Numbered from the stretch's first letter, positions 16,925 to 26,132 are shown. The stretch: 64,000 nt of DNA from CALMZY01 sp052033915 (GCA_052033915.1 JBPOJF010000003.1:62001-126000); one strand, 5' to 3'. The notes: a model not told the origin generated them from the sequence alone. Translations and numbers: made by a program.

Positions 16925-17175
16925 TTGTCCGATTGCCGTCCCGAATCGCCGTCGGGTTGATCCGGGCGTACCAGTTCGCGCTTTCGCCGCTGGTCGGGTC
17001 TTGCTGCCGGTTTTATCCGACGTGCTCGAATTACATGATGGAGGCCGTTCAAACGCACGGCGCGTGCCGCGGTGTCTGGCTCGGCGTGAAGAGGCTTTTC
17101 AAGTGCCATCCTCTTCATCCGGGCGGCGTGGATCCCGTTCCGGCCGCCGTACAGGCGCGGATTGATAAGAGATGA
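16900..17175 (+). CDS. yidD: YidD membrane-insertion factor
   Basis: YidD is a small membrane-associated protein that assists YidC-dependent insertion of inner-membrane proteins. The family core is plain: IRAYQFALSPLVGSCCRFYP, then TCSNYMMEAVQTHG and CHPLHPGGVDPVP. The Cys residues and the HPGG block are the usual ones. The longest frame starts with TTG at 16900, overlapping the rnpA stop. The first eight codons (MKPGTWNW) are pure heptamer repeat and are not part of the family, so translation may instead start at a later TTG or GTG near 16930. The stop overlaps the yidC ATG (ATGA). Confidence 0.9.
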   Translation: MKPGTWNWVVRLPSRIAVGLIRAYQFALSPLVGSCCRFYPTCSNYMMEAVQTHGACRGVWLGVKRLFKCHPLHPGGVDPVPAAVQARIDKR

Positions 17176-18968
17176 AGAAACAAGACATTGTCATTTTAGC
17201 CGTTCTGTTCGCGCTGTGGATCGCGTGGCCGACCGTCGATCGCCAGCTCAAGAAACGCTTTTTCAAGACCGCGCCCGCGGCGGAGCAGACGGTTCAGGCG
17301 GAGCAGCCGGCCCAGGCGCCGGCCGCCCTCGTGGAATCCCCCGCGTCGGCGGCGGAACCCGTCATCGCGGAATCCCCCGTTGCCGCTCCGGGTGCGCCGG
17401 CGGTTGTCGAGGAACCTTCGCCCGTAGCGCCGGAAAAGACCGCCGTGCTGGAAAACGAGAAGCTGAAGGTGGTCGTTTCCTCGCGCGGCGCGGCTGTGGT
17501 GTCCGCCGAACTGAAGAATTTCCGGACCGCCTTGGATCCCGCCAGCCAGCCGGTGTTTCTCGACTTCGACAGGGACCGGGCGCTGGTGTACTCGGGGCTC
17601 GACGGATTTTCGGCCGGCAGCGATTTCGAGATCTCCGTGTTCGCGGCAGACCGGTCGGTCCGGTTCAGTCGCAGGGCGGCGTCGGGTCTGACCTTGAGCA
17701 GAACGCTCAGCCTCGGCGAGGGGTACAGGCTCAAGGTGACCGACGAACTGAAAAACGAGGCGGCTCAACCGCTTTTTGTCCCGGCCCATTACATCCAGAT
17801 CGGGCCGATGCGTAACCTCGAAGGCGAAACGCCGATTGCGGGTGTGGCCCCCTTGGGGGTGGATACCCTTTCGCCGGGCGGCGAGAAGGTTGCCTATTGG
17901 GGCAACAATATTCCGAAGGGATTCAGCGCCGCGATGGAGGAGAAGGGCCTTCCCAAAATCCCGGTGAGGATCGATTGGCCCATCGACAAGCCTGTGGATT
18001 GGGTGGCGGTCAAAAACAAGTACTTCACGCAGATCCTCACGCCTGACAGCGGTGGCGAGAAGGTGATGGTCCACGCGGTGCGACAGGTTCCGCCGGCCGA
18101 AAGGGCGGATCCGTCGGTCAAGCCCAAGGGGGCCATGATCGAAGAGATCTTCGCGTCCGTTCTGCTTCCCGATCTCAAGATCGGCGCCGGCGAGGTCATG
18201 GCGCGGACGTTCCAGTATTACGTGGGTCCCAAGCAGTACTCGGAGTTGAGCAAGAACGGGCTTCACCAGGTGGATGTCATGGAGTTCGGGATGTGGAGGG
18301 CCATCGGCAAACTGCTCCTCAAGATCATGAACGCCATCCATGATCACCTCTGGCCGCACAACTACGGCGTGGCGATCATTCTCCTGACGATCCTCGTGCG
18401 CATCGTGTTCTGGCCGATCACGCGCAAGAGCACCGAGAGCATGAAGAAGATGCAGGAGATCCAGCCGCTCGTGAAGGCGGTCCAGGTCAAGTACAAGGAC
18501 AACGTTCAGAAACAGCAGCAGGAGATCATGGACCTGTACAAGGAGCACAAGGTCAATCCGCTCGGCGGCTGTCTTCCGATGCTGATCCAGATTCCGGTCT
18601 TCATTGCCCTCTTCGTGGTGTTGCGCAGCGCGATTGAACTGCGGTTCGCGCACTTCCTTTGGATCAAGGATTTGAGCCAGCCGGAGAACCTGTTCCCGGG
18701 CATCCTTCCGTTCGGCCTGTCGCTCAACCTTCTGCCGATCTTCATGGCCGCCACGATGTTCTGGCAGCAGAAGCTCACGCCGAGCGCCGGCGCCGATCCG
18801 AACCAGCAGAAGATCATGGTGTTCATGCCGGTCATGATGCTGGTCATGTTCTACAACTTCGCCTCCGGCCTTGCGCTGTACTGGACGACGCAGAATATCC
18901 TGATGATAGCCCAGCAACTGTTGATGAAGAAGAAGTCCAAAGTCCAAGGTCTCAAGTCCAAAGTCTGA
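17172..18968 (+). CDS. yidC: Membrane protein insertase YidC
   Basis: YidC inserts and folds inner-membrane proteins alone or with SecYEG. The 598-residue protein has the Gram-negative layout: an N-terminal membrane helix (residues 5-20), and an Ala/Pro-rich linker to about 95. A periplasmic beta-supersandwich P1 domain spans about 95-370, with NEKLKVVVSSRGAAVVSAEL at its start. The five-helix core (about 385-590) contains YGVAIILLTILVRIVFWP, the conserved positively charged R in the groove, and LGGCLPMLIQIPVFIALF. The last residues SKVQGLKSKV are encoded by a GTCCAAR heptamer array that also provides the stop codon. The start ATG overlaps the yidD stop. Confidence 0.97.
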   Translation: MKKQDIVILAVLFALWIAWPTVDRQLKKRFFKTAPAAEQTVQAEQPAQAPAALVESPASAAEPVIAESPVAAPGAPAVVEEPSPVAPEKTAVLENEKLKVVVSSRGAAVVSAELKNFRTALDPASQPVFLDFDRDRALVYSGLDGFSAGSDFEISVFAADRSVRFSRRAASGLTLSRTLSLGEGYRLKVTDELKNEAAQPLFVPAHYIQIGPMRNLEGETPIAGVAPLGVDTLSPGGEKVAYWGNNIPKGFSAAMEEKGLPKIPVRIDWPIDKPVDWVAVKNKYFTQILTPDSGGEKVMVHAVRQVPPAERADPSVKPKGAMIEEIFASVLLPDLKIGAGEVMARTFQYYVGPKQYSELSKNGLHQVDVMEFGMWRAIGKLLLKIMNAIHDHLWPHNYGVAIILLTILVRIVFWPITRKSTESMKKMQEIQPLVKAVQVKYKDNVQKQQQEIMDLYKEHKVNPLGGCLPMLIQIPVFIALFVVLRSAIELRFAHFLWIKDLSQPENLFPGILPFGLSLNLLPIFMAATMFWQQKLTPSAGADPNQQKIMVFMPVMMLVMFYNFASGLALYWTTQNILMIAQQLLMKKKSKVQGLKSKV

Positions 18969-19015
18969 GCCCATCTTGAGGGTTGACTTTGGACCTTGGA
19001 CGTTGGACGTTGAAC
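18933..19015. repeat. GTCCAAR heptamer inverted repeat at the yidC 3' end
   Basis: The 5' arm has GTCCAAA, GTCCAAG, GTCTCAA, GTCCAAA, GTCTGAG. The 3' arm has GACTTTGGACCTTGGAC followed by GTTGGAC GTTGAAC. The arms are imperfect complements around a short GC-containing loop. The yidC stop codon TGA (18966-18968) lies inside the 5' arm, and the 3' arm reaches within 8 nt of the next start codon. Confidence 0.75.
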
Positions 19016-19022
19016 CCGGTTC

Positions 19023-19544
19023 ATGAGCGATCACGATTCAGTCAAAAGAACCCGCGAACAGGCCCAGACCTTCCTGGCGGACGTGCTGCGCCTCATGGGG
19101 TTTGAAGCCAGGGTCGAGGCGTTCGATCTGCCGGACAACGAGGTTCTTCTGCACATTGAATCGGCCGACGCCGGCCGCCTGATCGGCCGCGACGCCCAGG
19201 GCCTCGCAGCCCTCCAACTGGTGCTGAACCGCATGGTCTGGCGGTCTCCTGAACGCACCGGCCGCTTCATCGTGGACGTCGAACGCTACCGCGAGCGCAG
19301 GAAGGATCGCCTGTTGAACATGGCGCTCAATGCCGCGGAACAAGTCCGGCAGACGGGACATGCCGTGAAACTGGCCCCGATGAACGCCGCGGACCGCCGG
19401 ATTATCCATCATGCGATCATGAATCAAAAGGATCTGCGGACGTGGTCCGAAGTCCTCGATGGCGAACATGAGAAATGCGTTGTTGTGGACAAGGCCGAGC
19501 CGTCTGTCGGCAGCGACTCGCCGCCCGGCAACCACATCCAGTGA
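19023..19544 (+). CDS. jag: KH-R3H RNA-binding protein (Jag/KhpB-like)
   Basis: The 173-residue protein has a KH-II type domain (about residues 35-95, with GRLIGRDAQGLAALQLVLNR carrying the GxxG loop). An R3H domain follows (about 95-160: RERRKDRLLNMALNAAEQVR, then MNAADRRIIHHAIM). This is the SpoIIIJ-associated Jag/KhpB family, an RNA-binding protein that in Firmicutes affects cell elongation and division. The Jag_N domain found in Firmicutes versions is absent, as in many other phyla. Its place directly after yidC is conserved. The ATG at 19023 lies 8 nt past the repeat arm. The protein is cytoplasmic; its RNA targets cannot be inferred. Confidence 0.9.
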   Translation: MSDHDSVKRTREQAQTFLADVLRLMGFEARVEAFDLPDNEVLLHIESADAGRLIGRDAQGLAALQLVLNRMVWRSPERTGRFIVDVERYRERRKDRLLNMALNAAEQVRQTGHAVKLAPMNAADRRIIHHAIMNQKDLRTWSEVLDGEHEKCVVVDKAEPSVGSDSPPGNHIQ

Positions 19545-19590
19545 ACAGCAGACGGTGAGGCGCCAGGAAAGGCTTACCCATCTCCCCTCC

Positions 19591-21258
19591 ATGCAACGCA
19601 ACCTCAAACGACTTTCCGCGGAACCCTACGACCTCCTGATCATCGGCGGCGGTATCAACGGCCTCGCCGCGGCCTGGGACGCGTCGCTGCGCGGCTTGAA
19701 GACGGCGCTGGTCGAGAAGAGAGACTTTGGCGCGGAAACATCGTCCGCCACCTTGAAGATTGTCCACGGTGGCCTGCGGTATCTCCAACATCTCGATTTC
19801 GTCCGCATGCGCGAATCGATCCGCGAGCGCTCCACGATGCTTCGCATCGCGCCGCACCTGGTGGAGCCGTTCCCGTTTCTCGTCCCGACCTACGGGCACT
19901 TCATGCAGGGCAAGGAAGCGATGACCGCCGCGGTGCTCATGAATGAGATCATGAGTTTCGACCGCAACCGTCGCCTGCCGGACCCGGCGCGCCGGATTCC
20001 CTCGGGCCGGATCATCTCGAAGAAGGAATGTCTCGAACTCGCGCCGGGCGTCGAGCCGAAGGGTCTGACCGGCGGCATGATTTTCTATGACGCGCAGATG
20101 TACAACTCCGAGCGGCTCACGCTTTGTTTCGCGTTGTCGGCCGCCGCGAAGGGCGCGGACCTGGCCAACTACGTCGAGGTGACGCGCGTCATCCGCGAGA
20201 ACAACCGGGTCGTGGGCGCGAAAGCAAAAGACCTTCTGACGGGGTCCGATTTTGAGATTCGGGCGGCGGTCACGGCCAATATGACCGGACCCTGGTCGGA
20301 CATAGTCGTGGACCTGATCGACGCGCCGCAGCCCGACCGCCGGGTCGTGCGCTCCAAGGGGATTCAGATCGTCACGCCGAGACTGACCGACAAGGTCGCG
20401 CTTGCCGTGCCCAGCGCGTACGAGGACCCCGATGCGATCCTCAGCCGCGGCGCGCGGAATTTCTTCATCACCCCGTGGCGCGGGGTCTCGCTCGTCGGCA
20501 CGACAGACACCGTGTACGAGGGCGACCCGGACCATTTCCGGATCACGGCGAAGGATGTGGCCGATTACGTCGAGGAGATCAACCAGTCCCTGCCGTCCGC
20601 GAAGCTGAAGCCCGAGCAGATCCCGTTCGCCTTCGGCGGCTTGAGGCCGATCACCGAGAAGAACATCGATGCGGGCTCGAAAGTCGCGCGAAAGTACGAG
20701 GTCAATGACCACGCTGTTGACCTGGGCATCGAGGGGTTCTTCTCGATCGTCGGCGTGAAATACACGACCTGCCGTTTCCTCGCGGAGAAGGTGGTCGATC
20801 TTGCGTTTGCGAAACTCGGCCGCCCGTCGCCGAAGGCCGTGACCGACAGCACGCCGCTGGCCGGCGGTGCGATCGAACGCTTTGACGAGTTCATGAGCCG
20901 CTCGATTGCCGAACGGCCTGCCGGGTTCGACGAACCCATGATGCGCCATCTCGTGCGCAGCTACGGGTCGGACGTTGCCGTCATCACGGACCTGGCGAAG
21001 CAGGACCCGAAGCTTGGGGAGAGGATTCCCGGTTCCGGGGAAGTCGCGAGGGCGGAGGTCGTTCATGCGGTCAGAAACGAATGCGCGCTCCGGCTGGAAG
21101 ACGTGGTTCTGCGGCGGACGGATCTCGGCACGCTGGGCCATCCGGGACGGCCCGCGCTGGACGCGTGCGCGGACATCATGGCCGGCGAACTGGGCTGGGA
21201 TGCCGGGCGCCGACAGCGCGAGATGGACGCCGTGGAAGATCGATACAGATTCGTTTAA
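19591..21258 (+). CDS. glpD: FAD-dependent glycerol-3-phosphate dehydrogenase
   Basis: The enzyme oxidises sn-glycerol 3-phosphate to dihydroxyacetone phosphate and passes electrons to the quinone pool at the membrane. The FAD-binding dinucleotide fold is at residues 13-45 (DLLIIGGGINGLAAAWDASL). KRDFGAETSSATLKIVHGGLRY is the typical GlpD block with substrate-binding residues. TPWRGVSLVGTTDT and the later GGLRPI segments belong to the DAO fold. A C-terminal helical cap of about 120 residues completes the 555-residue chain. The upstream open frame from 19459 overlaps jag and is not family-like, so ATG 19591 is used. The stop TAA forms the first bases of an inverted repeat shared with the convergent permease gene. 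Confidence 0.92.
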   Translation: MQRNLKRLSAEPYDLLIIGGGINGLAAAWDASLRGLKTALVEKRDFGAETSSATLKIVHGGLRYLQHLDFVRMRESIRERSTMLRIAPHLVEPFPFLVPTYGHFMQGKEAMTAAVLMNEIMSFDRNRRLPDPARRIPSGRIISKKECLELAPGVEPKGLTGGMIFYDAQMYNSERLTLCFALSAAAKGADLANYVEVTRVIRENNRVVGAKAKDLLTGSDFEIRAAVTANMTGPWSDIVVDLIDAPQPDRRVVRSKGIQIVTPRLTDKVALAVPSAYEDPDAILSRGARNFFITPWRGVSLVGTTDTVYEGDPDHFRITAKDVADYVEEINQSLPSAKLKPEQIPFAFGGLRPITEKNIDAGSKVARKYEVNDHAVDLGIEGFFSIVGVKYTTCRFLAEKVVDLAFAKLGRPSPKAVTDSTPLAGGAIERFDEFMSRSIAERPAGFDEPMMRHLVRSYGSDVAVITDLAKQDPKLGERIPGSGEVARAEVVHAVRNECALRLEDVVLRRTDLGTLGHPGRPALDACADIMAGELGWDAGRRQREMDAVEDRYRFV

Positions 21259-21317
21259 CGCAATAACGCAAAGAGAAGAAATAGGCGCAAAGCATCAATT
21301 TTCCGCCTTTGCGTTAA
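21255..21317. repeat. AACGCAA inverted repeat between glpD and the ABC permease
   Basis: TAACGCAAAG (21264-21273) pairs exactly with CTTTGCGTTA (21307-21316). A second copy, AACGCAA, overlaps the glpD stop, and GGCGCAAAG lies in the loop. Placed between convergent genes, it could serve both as a terminator, although only a short T/A-rich stretch is present. Confidence 0.6.
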
Positions 21318-21333
21318 GAAACGACCCCTTCCT

Positions 21334-23049
21334 TTACACGCGGAACAGGGCTCCAAGCCGTCTGCCGAGGATGAGGCTGGCGCCGACAATGGTGACGGTC
21401 AGGAAGCTCATGGCCCACACGCCCATCGCGGAGGCAAGGTATTTCCCGGTGCCAATCAGTTGGAACAGTTCGTAGATGGTTTTTGTGATCGGGTAGAAGT
21501 CCATGCGCTGGGCGAGCATCAGGCTGTCGGACACTTCGAGCATGCTGAACGCAAAGGCGAGCAGGGCGCCCGCGATCAGGTTTGCGAGGATGAGGGGCAG
21601 GGTAATGCGGCGAAGCGTGGTGAAAGGCCCGGCCCCGAGGTTGGCTGCCGACTCCTCGAACGTGACGGAGGTCTGCTGGAGCCCGGCCGCGGCGGAGCGG
21701 ACCATGTACGGGAGCCGCCGCACGGCGTAGGCGATCACGAGGAACAGGGTCGGGTTGACGCGCACGTCGAACACCGATTGCCGGAAGGGGCTCTCCTTGA
21801 CCCAGTCCGAGTTGCTGAACTGGGAACTGATCGCCAGGTAGCCGAACGCCATGACGAGTCCGGGGACGGCCAGCGGCAGCATCGCCAGGGCGTCCAGCAC
21901 GCCCCGCGCGCGGATTTCGGAGCGCACGACGACAAACGCGATGGCGATCCCGATCACGATGTTCAGCAGAACGGCGAGCGAGGAATAGAGGAGGCTGTTC
22001 CGGATGCTGCTCACCGTCATGCTGTGGCCGAGCGCCTCGACGTAGTTCGCCGGCGAGTATTTCGCGGGCAGGACGGACTGGTACCAGCTTCCGGGCTCGC
22101 TGAAGCTCGTCAGGATGACCCCGGCATGCGGCAGGAGCGCCACGCCGATGACGGCGACGAACGGCAGCAGGACGAGAAGAGCCTTGATGCCGCGGACCGG
22201 CGTGGACGCCGCGGCCGTCGCGGCCTTGCTCTGCATTGCGAACGCCTTCCGGCCGAACAGCAGCTTGCCGGCGGCGTAGAGCAGGATGCTTACGGAAAGC
22301 ATCACGGAGACGAGCGCGTACGGAAACGGATTGGAGCCGATCTCCTTCAGCGCGTCGAACACCTGCACCGGCGCGCAGCGCATGTAGTTCATGATCAGCG
22401 GCGTGCCGAGCTCGGTGAAGCTCCAGATGAACACGATCGTGCCGCCGGCGAACAGTCCCGGCATGGTCAGCGGCAGGGTGATCCGGAAGAACCGCTTGAG
22501 CGGGGGACAGCCGAGGTTGGCGGCGGATTCCTCCATCGCGGGATCGATGTTCGCCAGCGCCGCCGCCACGTTGAGATACAGGATCGGGTAGAGCGACAGC
22601 GCCTGGAGGAGGATCACGCCGAAGTACCGCCCGCGCCCGAGCCAGTCGATCGGTCCGAGCCCGAGCAGGGCGTTCAGCGCGCCGTACTGGCCGAGAATTT
22701 GCTGGAAGCCGATTGCGCCGACGAAGGGCGGCAGGATCATCGGCACGAGCACGAGCCCGGTGACCCATTTCTTGCCGGGGAAGTCGAAGCGGTTCGAGAG
22801 CCAGGCGAGCGGGACGGAAATCAGCGTGACCAGCGCGGTGGCGCCGACGGCAATCATCAGACTGTTGAGCAGTCCCTCGGCGTAGATTGGGTTCTGGAAA
22901 ACGCCCGCGAGGTACTTGAGCGTGAATTGGCCGCCGACGAAGAATCCGCCGCGGATGACTATCCAGAGCGGCGCGAGCAGGGCGACGCCGAGGATCGTCA
23001 GCGTGGTCCAGAAGATGAGATGTGCCAATCCGCGTTGCATGGGGTTCAA
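21334..23049 (-). CDS. ABC importer permease, two-domain iron(III)/FbpB type
   Basis: The 571-residue inner-membrane protein contains two fused permease domains, each of about six helices. Each has the EAA loop that docks the ATPase: EESAANLGCPPLKRFFRITL in the first half and EESAANLGAGPFTTLRRITL in the second. The two-domain form is typical of the Fe3+ (FbpB/SfuB) and some thiamine and phosphonate importers. It is the last gene of the minus-strand set ATPase-binding protein-permease, and 88 bp with a heptamer inverted repeat separate it from the binding-protein gene. The substrate is predicted from family only. The ATG at 23049 lies next to the repeat. Confidence 0.88.
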   Translation of the reverse strand: MNPMQRGLAHLIFWTTLTILGVALLAPLWIVIRGGFFVGGQFTLKYLAGVFQNPIYAEGLLNSLMIAVGATALVTLISVPLAWLSNRFDFPGKKWVTGLVLVPMILPPFVGAIGFQQILGQYGALNALLGLGPIDWLGRGRYFGVILLQALSLYPILYLNVAAALANIDPAMEESAANLGCPPLKRFFRITLPLTMPGLFAGGTIVFIWSFTELGTPLIMNYMRCAPVQVFDALKEIGSNPFPYALVSVMLSVSILLYAAGKLLFGRKAFAMQSKAATAAASTPVRGIKALLVLLPFVAVIGVALLPHAGVILTSFSEPGSWYQSVLPAKYSPANYVEALGHSMTVSSIRNSLLYSSLAVLLNIVIGIAIAFVVVRSEIRARGVLDALAMLPLAVPGLVMAFGYLAISSQFSNSDWVKESPFRQSVFDVRVNPTLFLVIAYAVRRLPYMVRSAAAGLQQTSVTFEESAANLGAGPFTTLRRITLPLILANLIAGALLAFAFSMLEVSDSLMLAQRMDFYPITKTIYELFQLIGTGKYLASAMGVWAMSFLTVTIVGASLILGRRLGALFRV

Positions 23050-23127
23050 ACGTCCAAGGTCTAAAGTCCAAAGCTAGAGGATTCCTCCGACCTTCGACTT
23101 TGGACTCTAGACTTTAGATTTTAGACT
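23046..23127. repeat. GTCCAAR heptamer inverted repeat between binding protein and permease genes
   Basis: One arm is CGTCCAAGGTCTAAAGTCCA followed by AAGC; the other is CGACTTTGGACTCTAGACTT continuing into TAGATTTTAGAC. The arms are imperfectly complementary and fill the 88-bp gap within the transporter gene set, where a processing or attenuation role is possible. Confidence 0.7.
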
Positions 23128-23137
23128 ACTCCCGTCT

Positions 23138-24877
23138 TCATCTTTCCGCCATTTGCTTAGCTCTTCTGTAGTTTTCCCTGTAGAACGCCGTCCACTCCCT
23201 CAGGTAATCCAGCCGATCATACTTTTTTGAAAACGTCACGGCGGATTGCCATGTCAGCGGTTCCGGCTTGTCGGGCAGGCGGCTGAACAGTTCCATCGCC
23301 GCGGCCTGCTTTTCCGGCCCGCCGTTCCGGATGATCGCGTTCCACGCGTCGTGCAGTTCATCCACGGAATCGAGGCACATCGCGCGGACGAGGTCGCGCT
23401 GGATGTTGAAGTGCCGGGCAGTCCACCGGCTCCGGTACGTGAAGTTGGTCGCGAGGGAGTAGGGGTTGACGGCGGGATCGGCGAGGTTGTCCACGGAGTA
23501 CTTGGCGTGTTCGCGCCACCCGAATGTCCCCATCCCACACTTTATAAAGTGTGGGATACCGGTGTCCGGTGTCGGGGGATAGAAGTTGCGTTGGATCGGG
23601 AGGCGGCGCAGGGCGAACTTGTGCGGGCCGCCGGGTGTTCCGGGCCGGTAGGCCCACAGTTTCTGGCCGTCCTCGCTCAGCAGGTACCGGATGAAACGGG
23701 TCGCAGTTTCGCGGTTCTCCGCGCCGCGCAGGAGGCCGACGGGGTCGCAACTGACGCTCGACCCGCCCACGGGCGTGACGTAGATCATGCGCTCGGAACC
23801 ATCCGGCGCGCGGCTGCACTGAGCCTGGTACCGGCCATAGAAATCGATCGCCAGTCCGATCGCCGCATCGCCCATGCTCACGTCGATGGTCACCTTGCCG
23901 GCGGCGTCGGTGAAATACCGCGCGTTCGCGCCGATGCGCTGGATCAGCCGGATGCCGTTTCCCCAACCGCGCTCCACGGCGGCCTGGTATTCCGACGGAA
24001 CGTCCTCCGGCCGTTCGCCCGGCGGAAGATGTGCGGCCTGAAAGGAGGCTTCGAACGTCTCGATCTGCGCGTCGTTGAAGCCCGCGCTGATGACCGACTG
24101 ATGGCATTTCTGCTGGACGATCATCTCGAAAGCTTTTGCGATGCTTCCGCTCTTGGTCGGGTCGCACGCGGCGACCTGCCGGAAGTACGCCGGGTCGGCG
24201 AGATCGTCCCATTGCGTCGGCGGCTTGCCGACTTTCAGGTCTCGGAGCCGGTCCAGGTTGTAACAGATCCCGAACGTGCTGAGGACGTTGCCGAACATCC
24301 GCGATGTGCGCCACGTCTCGCCGCTCATCTTCTCGGGGATGTCGGTGACTTCCGCCGGCGTCTTGCCCGCCGGCCAGGGGTCAACAATCAGGCCCTGCCG
24401 GTACGCGTCACTGTGGTCGTACTCGCCGCCGCCCCAGAGCAGATCCACCTTGCTCGTGAATTCCCGGGGATCGTCGGTATTCCGGAAGATTTCGTGGATT
24501 TCCTTCAGTTCGGGCGCCGTGCCGGGATCGAGCGTGCGCGCCACGACCGCGTCGCCGGCCCCCGCAGGCCACGGCTTGCCTTTGCCCATCCACCAGCCGC
24601 GCGCCGCGGCGACGTATTCGGAACCCAGGTAGCGCATGATTTCTGATGTCCCGCCCAGCGCGCGCCAGTCCACCTTCGCAGGCCGGCCGAAGTTTCTGGA
24701 GTGCCATTCCGAAAAACCGCGCGCAAACTCATATCGGATCGCCTCGTTCATCGGCGTGATGATGACGACCACGGGATCGCCCGGCCGCCACGCTAAATCC
24801 TCCTGAGGCCGGCGGAAGAGAAAGGGGAGGGCGATGATGAGGGCGGCGAGGAGAAGGATGATAGTGTTTCGAATCAT
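23138..24877 (-). CDS. ABC importer solute-binding protein, large, membrane-anchored
   Basis: At 579 residues this is much larger than usual iron-binding proteins (about 340). An N-terminal hydrophobic segment (NTIILLLAALIIALPFLF) looks like an uncleaved anchor. The periplasmic body has type II binding-protein features: VVVIITPMNEAIRYEF, TFGICYNLDRL, a switch around AYFRQVAACDPTKSGSIAKA, and FIRYLLSEDGQKLWAY. The C-terminal 180 residues are an extra region. A 26-bp perfect palindrome at 23532-23557 encodes IPHFIKCGM in frame and looks like an insertion. The upstream frame to 24934 is within a heptamer repeat, so ATG 24877 is chosen. It lies between the ATPase and permease genes of the same import system. 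Confidence 0.82.
   Translation of the reverse strand: MIRNTIILLLAALIIALPFLFRRPQEDLAWRPGDPVVVIITPMNEAIRYEFARGFSEWHSRNFGRPAKVDWRALGGTSEIMRYLGSEYVAAARGWWMGKGKPWPAGAGDAVVARTLDPGTAPELKEIHEIFRNTDDPREFTSKVDLLWGGGEYDHSDAYRQGLIVDPWPAGKTPAEVTDIPEKMSGETWRTSRMFGNVLSTFGICYNLDRLRDLKVGKPPTQWDDLADPAYFRQVAACDPTKSGSIAKAFEMIVQQKCHQSVISAGFNDAQIETFEASFQAAHLPPGERPEDVPSEYQAAVERGWGNGIRLIQRIGANARYFTDAAGKVTIDVSMGDAAIGLAIDFYGRYQAQCSRAPDGSERMIYVTPVGGSSVSCDPVGLLRGAENRETATRFIRYLLSEDGQKLWAYRPGTPGGPHKFALRRLPIQRNFYPPTPDTGIPHFIKCGMGTFGWREHAKYSVDNLADPAVNPYSLATNFTYRSRWTARHFNIQRDLVRAMCLDSVDELHDAWNAIIRNGGPEKQAAAMELFSRLPDKPEPLTWQSAVTFSKKYDRLDYLREWTAFYRENYRRAKQMAER
23532..23557. repeat. 26-bp perfect palindrome inside the binding-protein gene
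   Basis: The 26 bases are a perfect inverted repeat with half-site ATCCCACACTTTA and no spacer. It sits within an open reading frame (minus strand) without breaking it. No other copy was seen in the window. Confidence 0.85.
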
Positions 24878-24885
24878 AATCAGCC

Positions 24886-24967
24886 AAATAACGAATGACG
24901 AATAACCAATGACGGATTGGGTCGCACTGGGCATTTAGTCGTTGGACATTCATTCGTCATTTCGTCA
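24886..24967. repeat. AATGACG/TCATTCG heptamer inverted repeat upstream of the binding-protein gene
   Basis: Units AATAACG, AATGACG, AATAACC, AATGACG form one arm. TTAGTCGTTGGACATTCATT followed by CGTCATTTCGTCA forms the other. The ATPase stop codon (24957-24959, minus strand) lies in the second arm, so the last codons of the ATPase are repeat sequence. Confidence 0.7.
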
Positions 24968-26039
24968 GCACGACCACGTCCTCCGGCTCAAACCATGTCT
25001 TTGTCTTTTCCACGTGCTCGTCGCGCGCGACGAATTTCGGGTGAAGCTCGAACACCTTGAGTTCAACGCCGCCCTGGGCGATCGTCACCTGGTGCTGGGC
25101 GACTTCGCCGAGGTACATCGTGTCGTGGATGGCGCAGTCGAATACGTTGGCCGCGCCGGCCTGCGGCCGGCCCACGCGGATGGTCTCCGGGCGCAGGGAG
25201 AGGGTCACGGGGTCGCCGGTGCGGACAGGTTGCGGCGGTTGGGCCGTGCTGACGATGTTGCCGATCGGCGTGCCGATTTCCAGGTGACCGTCGGAGGCTT
25301 GCCGTACGGCGCCTTCGATGAAGTTCGTTTCGCCGATGAAGTTGGCGACGAAGCGGCTGTTGGGACGCAGGTACACTTCCTGGGGCTTGCCGCATTGCCG
25401 GATCAGGCCCTTGTCGAGAATCGCGAGGCGGTCGGCGATGGAGAGCGATTCCTTCTGGTCGTGCGTGACGTAGATCGCGGTGAGCCCCGCCTGCTTGCAG
25501 ATGCGGCGGATTTCCAAGCGCATTTCGAGGCGCAATTTCGCGTCGAGGTTCGAAAGCGGCTCGTCGAGCAGGAGGCACTGCGGCCTGATCACCAGCGCGC
25601 GCGCAAGAGCCACGCGCTGCTGCTGGCCGCCCGACAGCTCGTTCGGCTTGCAGTCTGCGCGGTCCGCCATCTTCACCATGTCGAGGGCGTCCGCGACACG
25701 CCGCCGACGCTCGCCGGGGGAGACCTTCCGAAGCTCCAGGCCGAACGCGACGTTCTCGCTTACGGTCATGTGCGGCCACAGGGCGTAGCTCTGGAATACC
25801 ATGCCGGTGTCGCGCTCGTGGGGCGGCAGGTTCGAAATGTCCGCACCGCCGATCCGGATCGAGCCGCTGTCCGGGATGCAGAAGCCCGCGACGCATCGGA
25901 GCAGCGTCGTCTTGCCGCAGCCGCTCGGGCCGAGCAGGAAAAAGAGTTCGCCGGGTTCGATCAGGAGGCTTACGTCGTCCAGCGCGCGGGTGGAACCGAA
26001 CGCCTTGTTCAGTTTATTCATGTGGACCGAAACGGCCAT
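24957..26039 (-). CDS. ABC importer ATPase, FbpC/PotA type
   Basis: The 360-residue cytoplasmic ATPase energises the importer encoded just downstream. Walker A is GPSGCGKT at 37-44, followed by the Q-loop. The signature is LSGGQQQRVALARAL, Walker B is LLLDEPLSNLDAKLR, and the H-loop is YVTHDQKESL. The C-terminal 120 residues form the TOBE-type OB fold (FIGETNFIEGAV, TLSLRPETIRVG) seen in FbpC, PotA and MalK. With a two-domain permease, the iron(III) or 2-aminoethylphosphonate subfamily is likeliest. ATG 26039 gives a normal N-terminus; M7 is also possible. The C-terminal LTK and stop come from a heptamer array. Confidence 0.92.
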   Translation of the reverse strand: MAVSVHMNKLNKAFGSTRALDDVSLLIEPGELFFLLGPSGCGKTTLLRCVAGFCIPDSGSIRIGGADISNLPPHERDTGMVFQSYALWPHMTVSENVAFGLELRKVSPGERRRRVADALDMVKMADRADCKPNELSGGQQQRVALARALVIRPQCLLLDEPLSNLDAKLRLEMRLEIRRICKQAGLTAIYVTHDQKESLSIADRLAILDKGLIRQCGKPQEVYLRPNSRFVANFIGETNFIEGAVRQASDGHLEIGTPIGNIVSTAQPPQPVRTGDPVTLSLRPETIRVGRPQAGAANVFDCAIHDTMYLGEVAQHQVTIAQGGVELKVFELHPKFVARDEHVEKTKTWFEPEDVVVLTK

Positions 26040-26132
26040 GAGTGGAAGTAGTGTATCGGGCCGGCAGGGTATGGAAAGAGGCTTTTTTCAGCATCGACTC
26101 GCTTTTCGGAATGGATGATGAAATTGCTTTCA

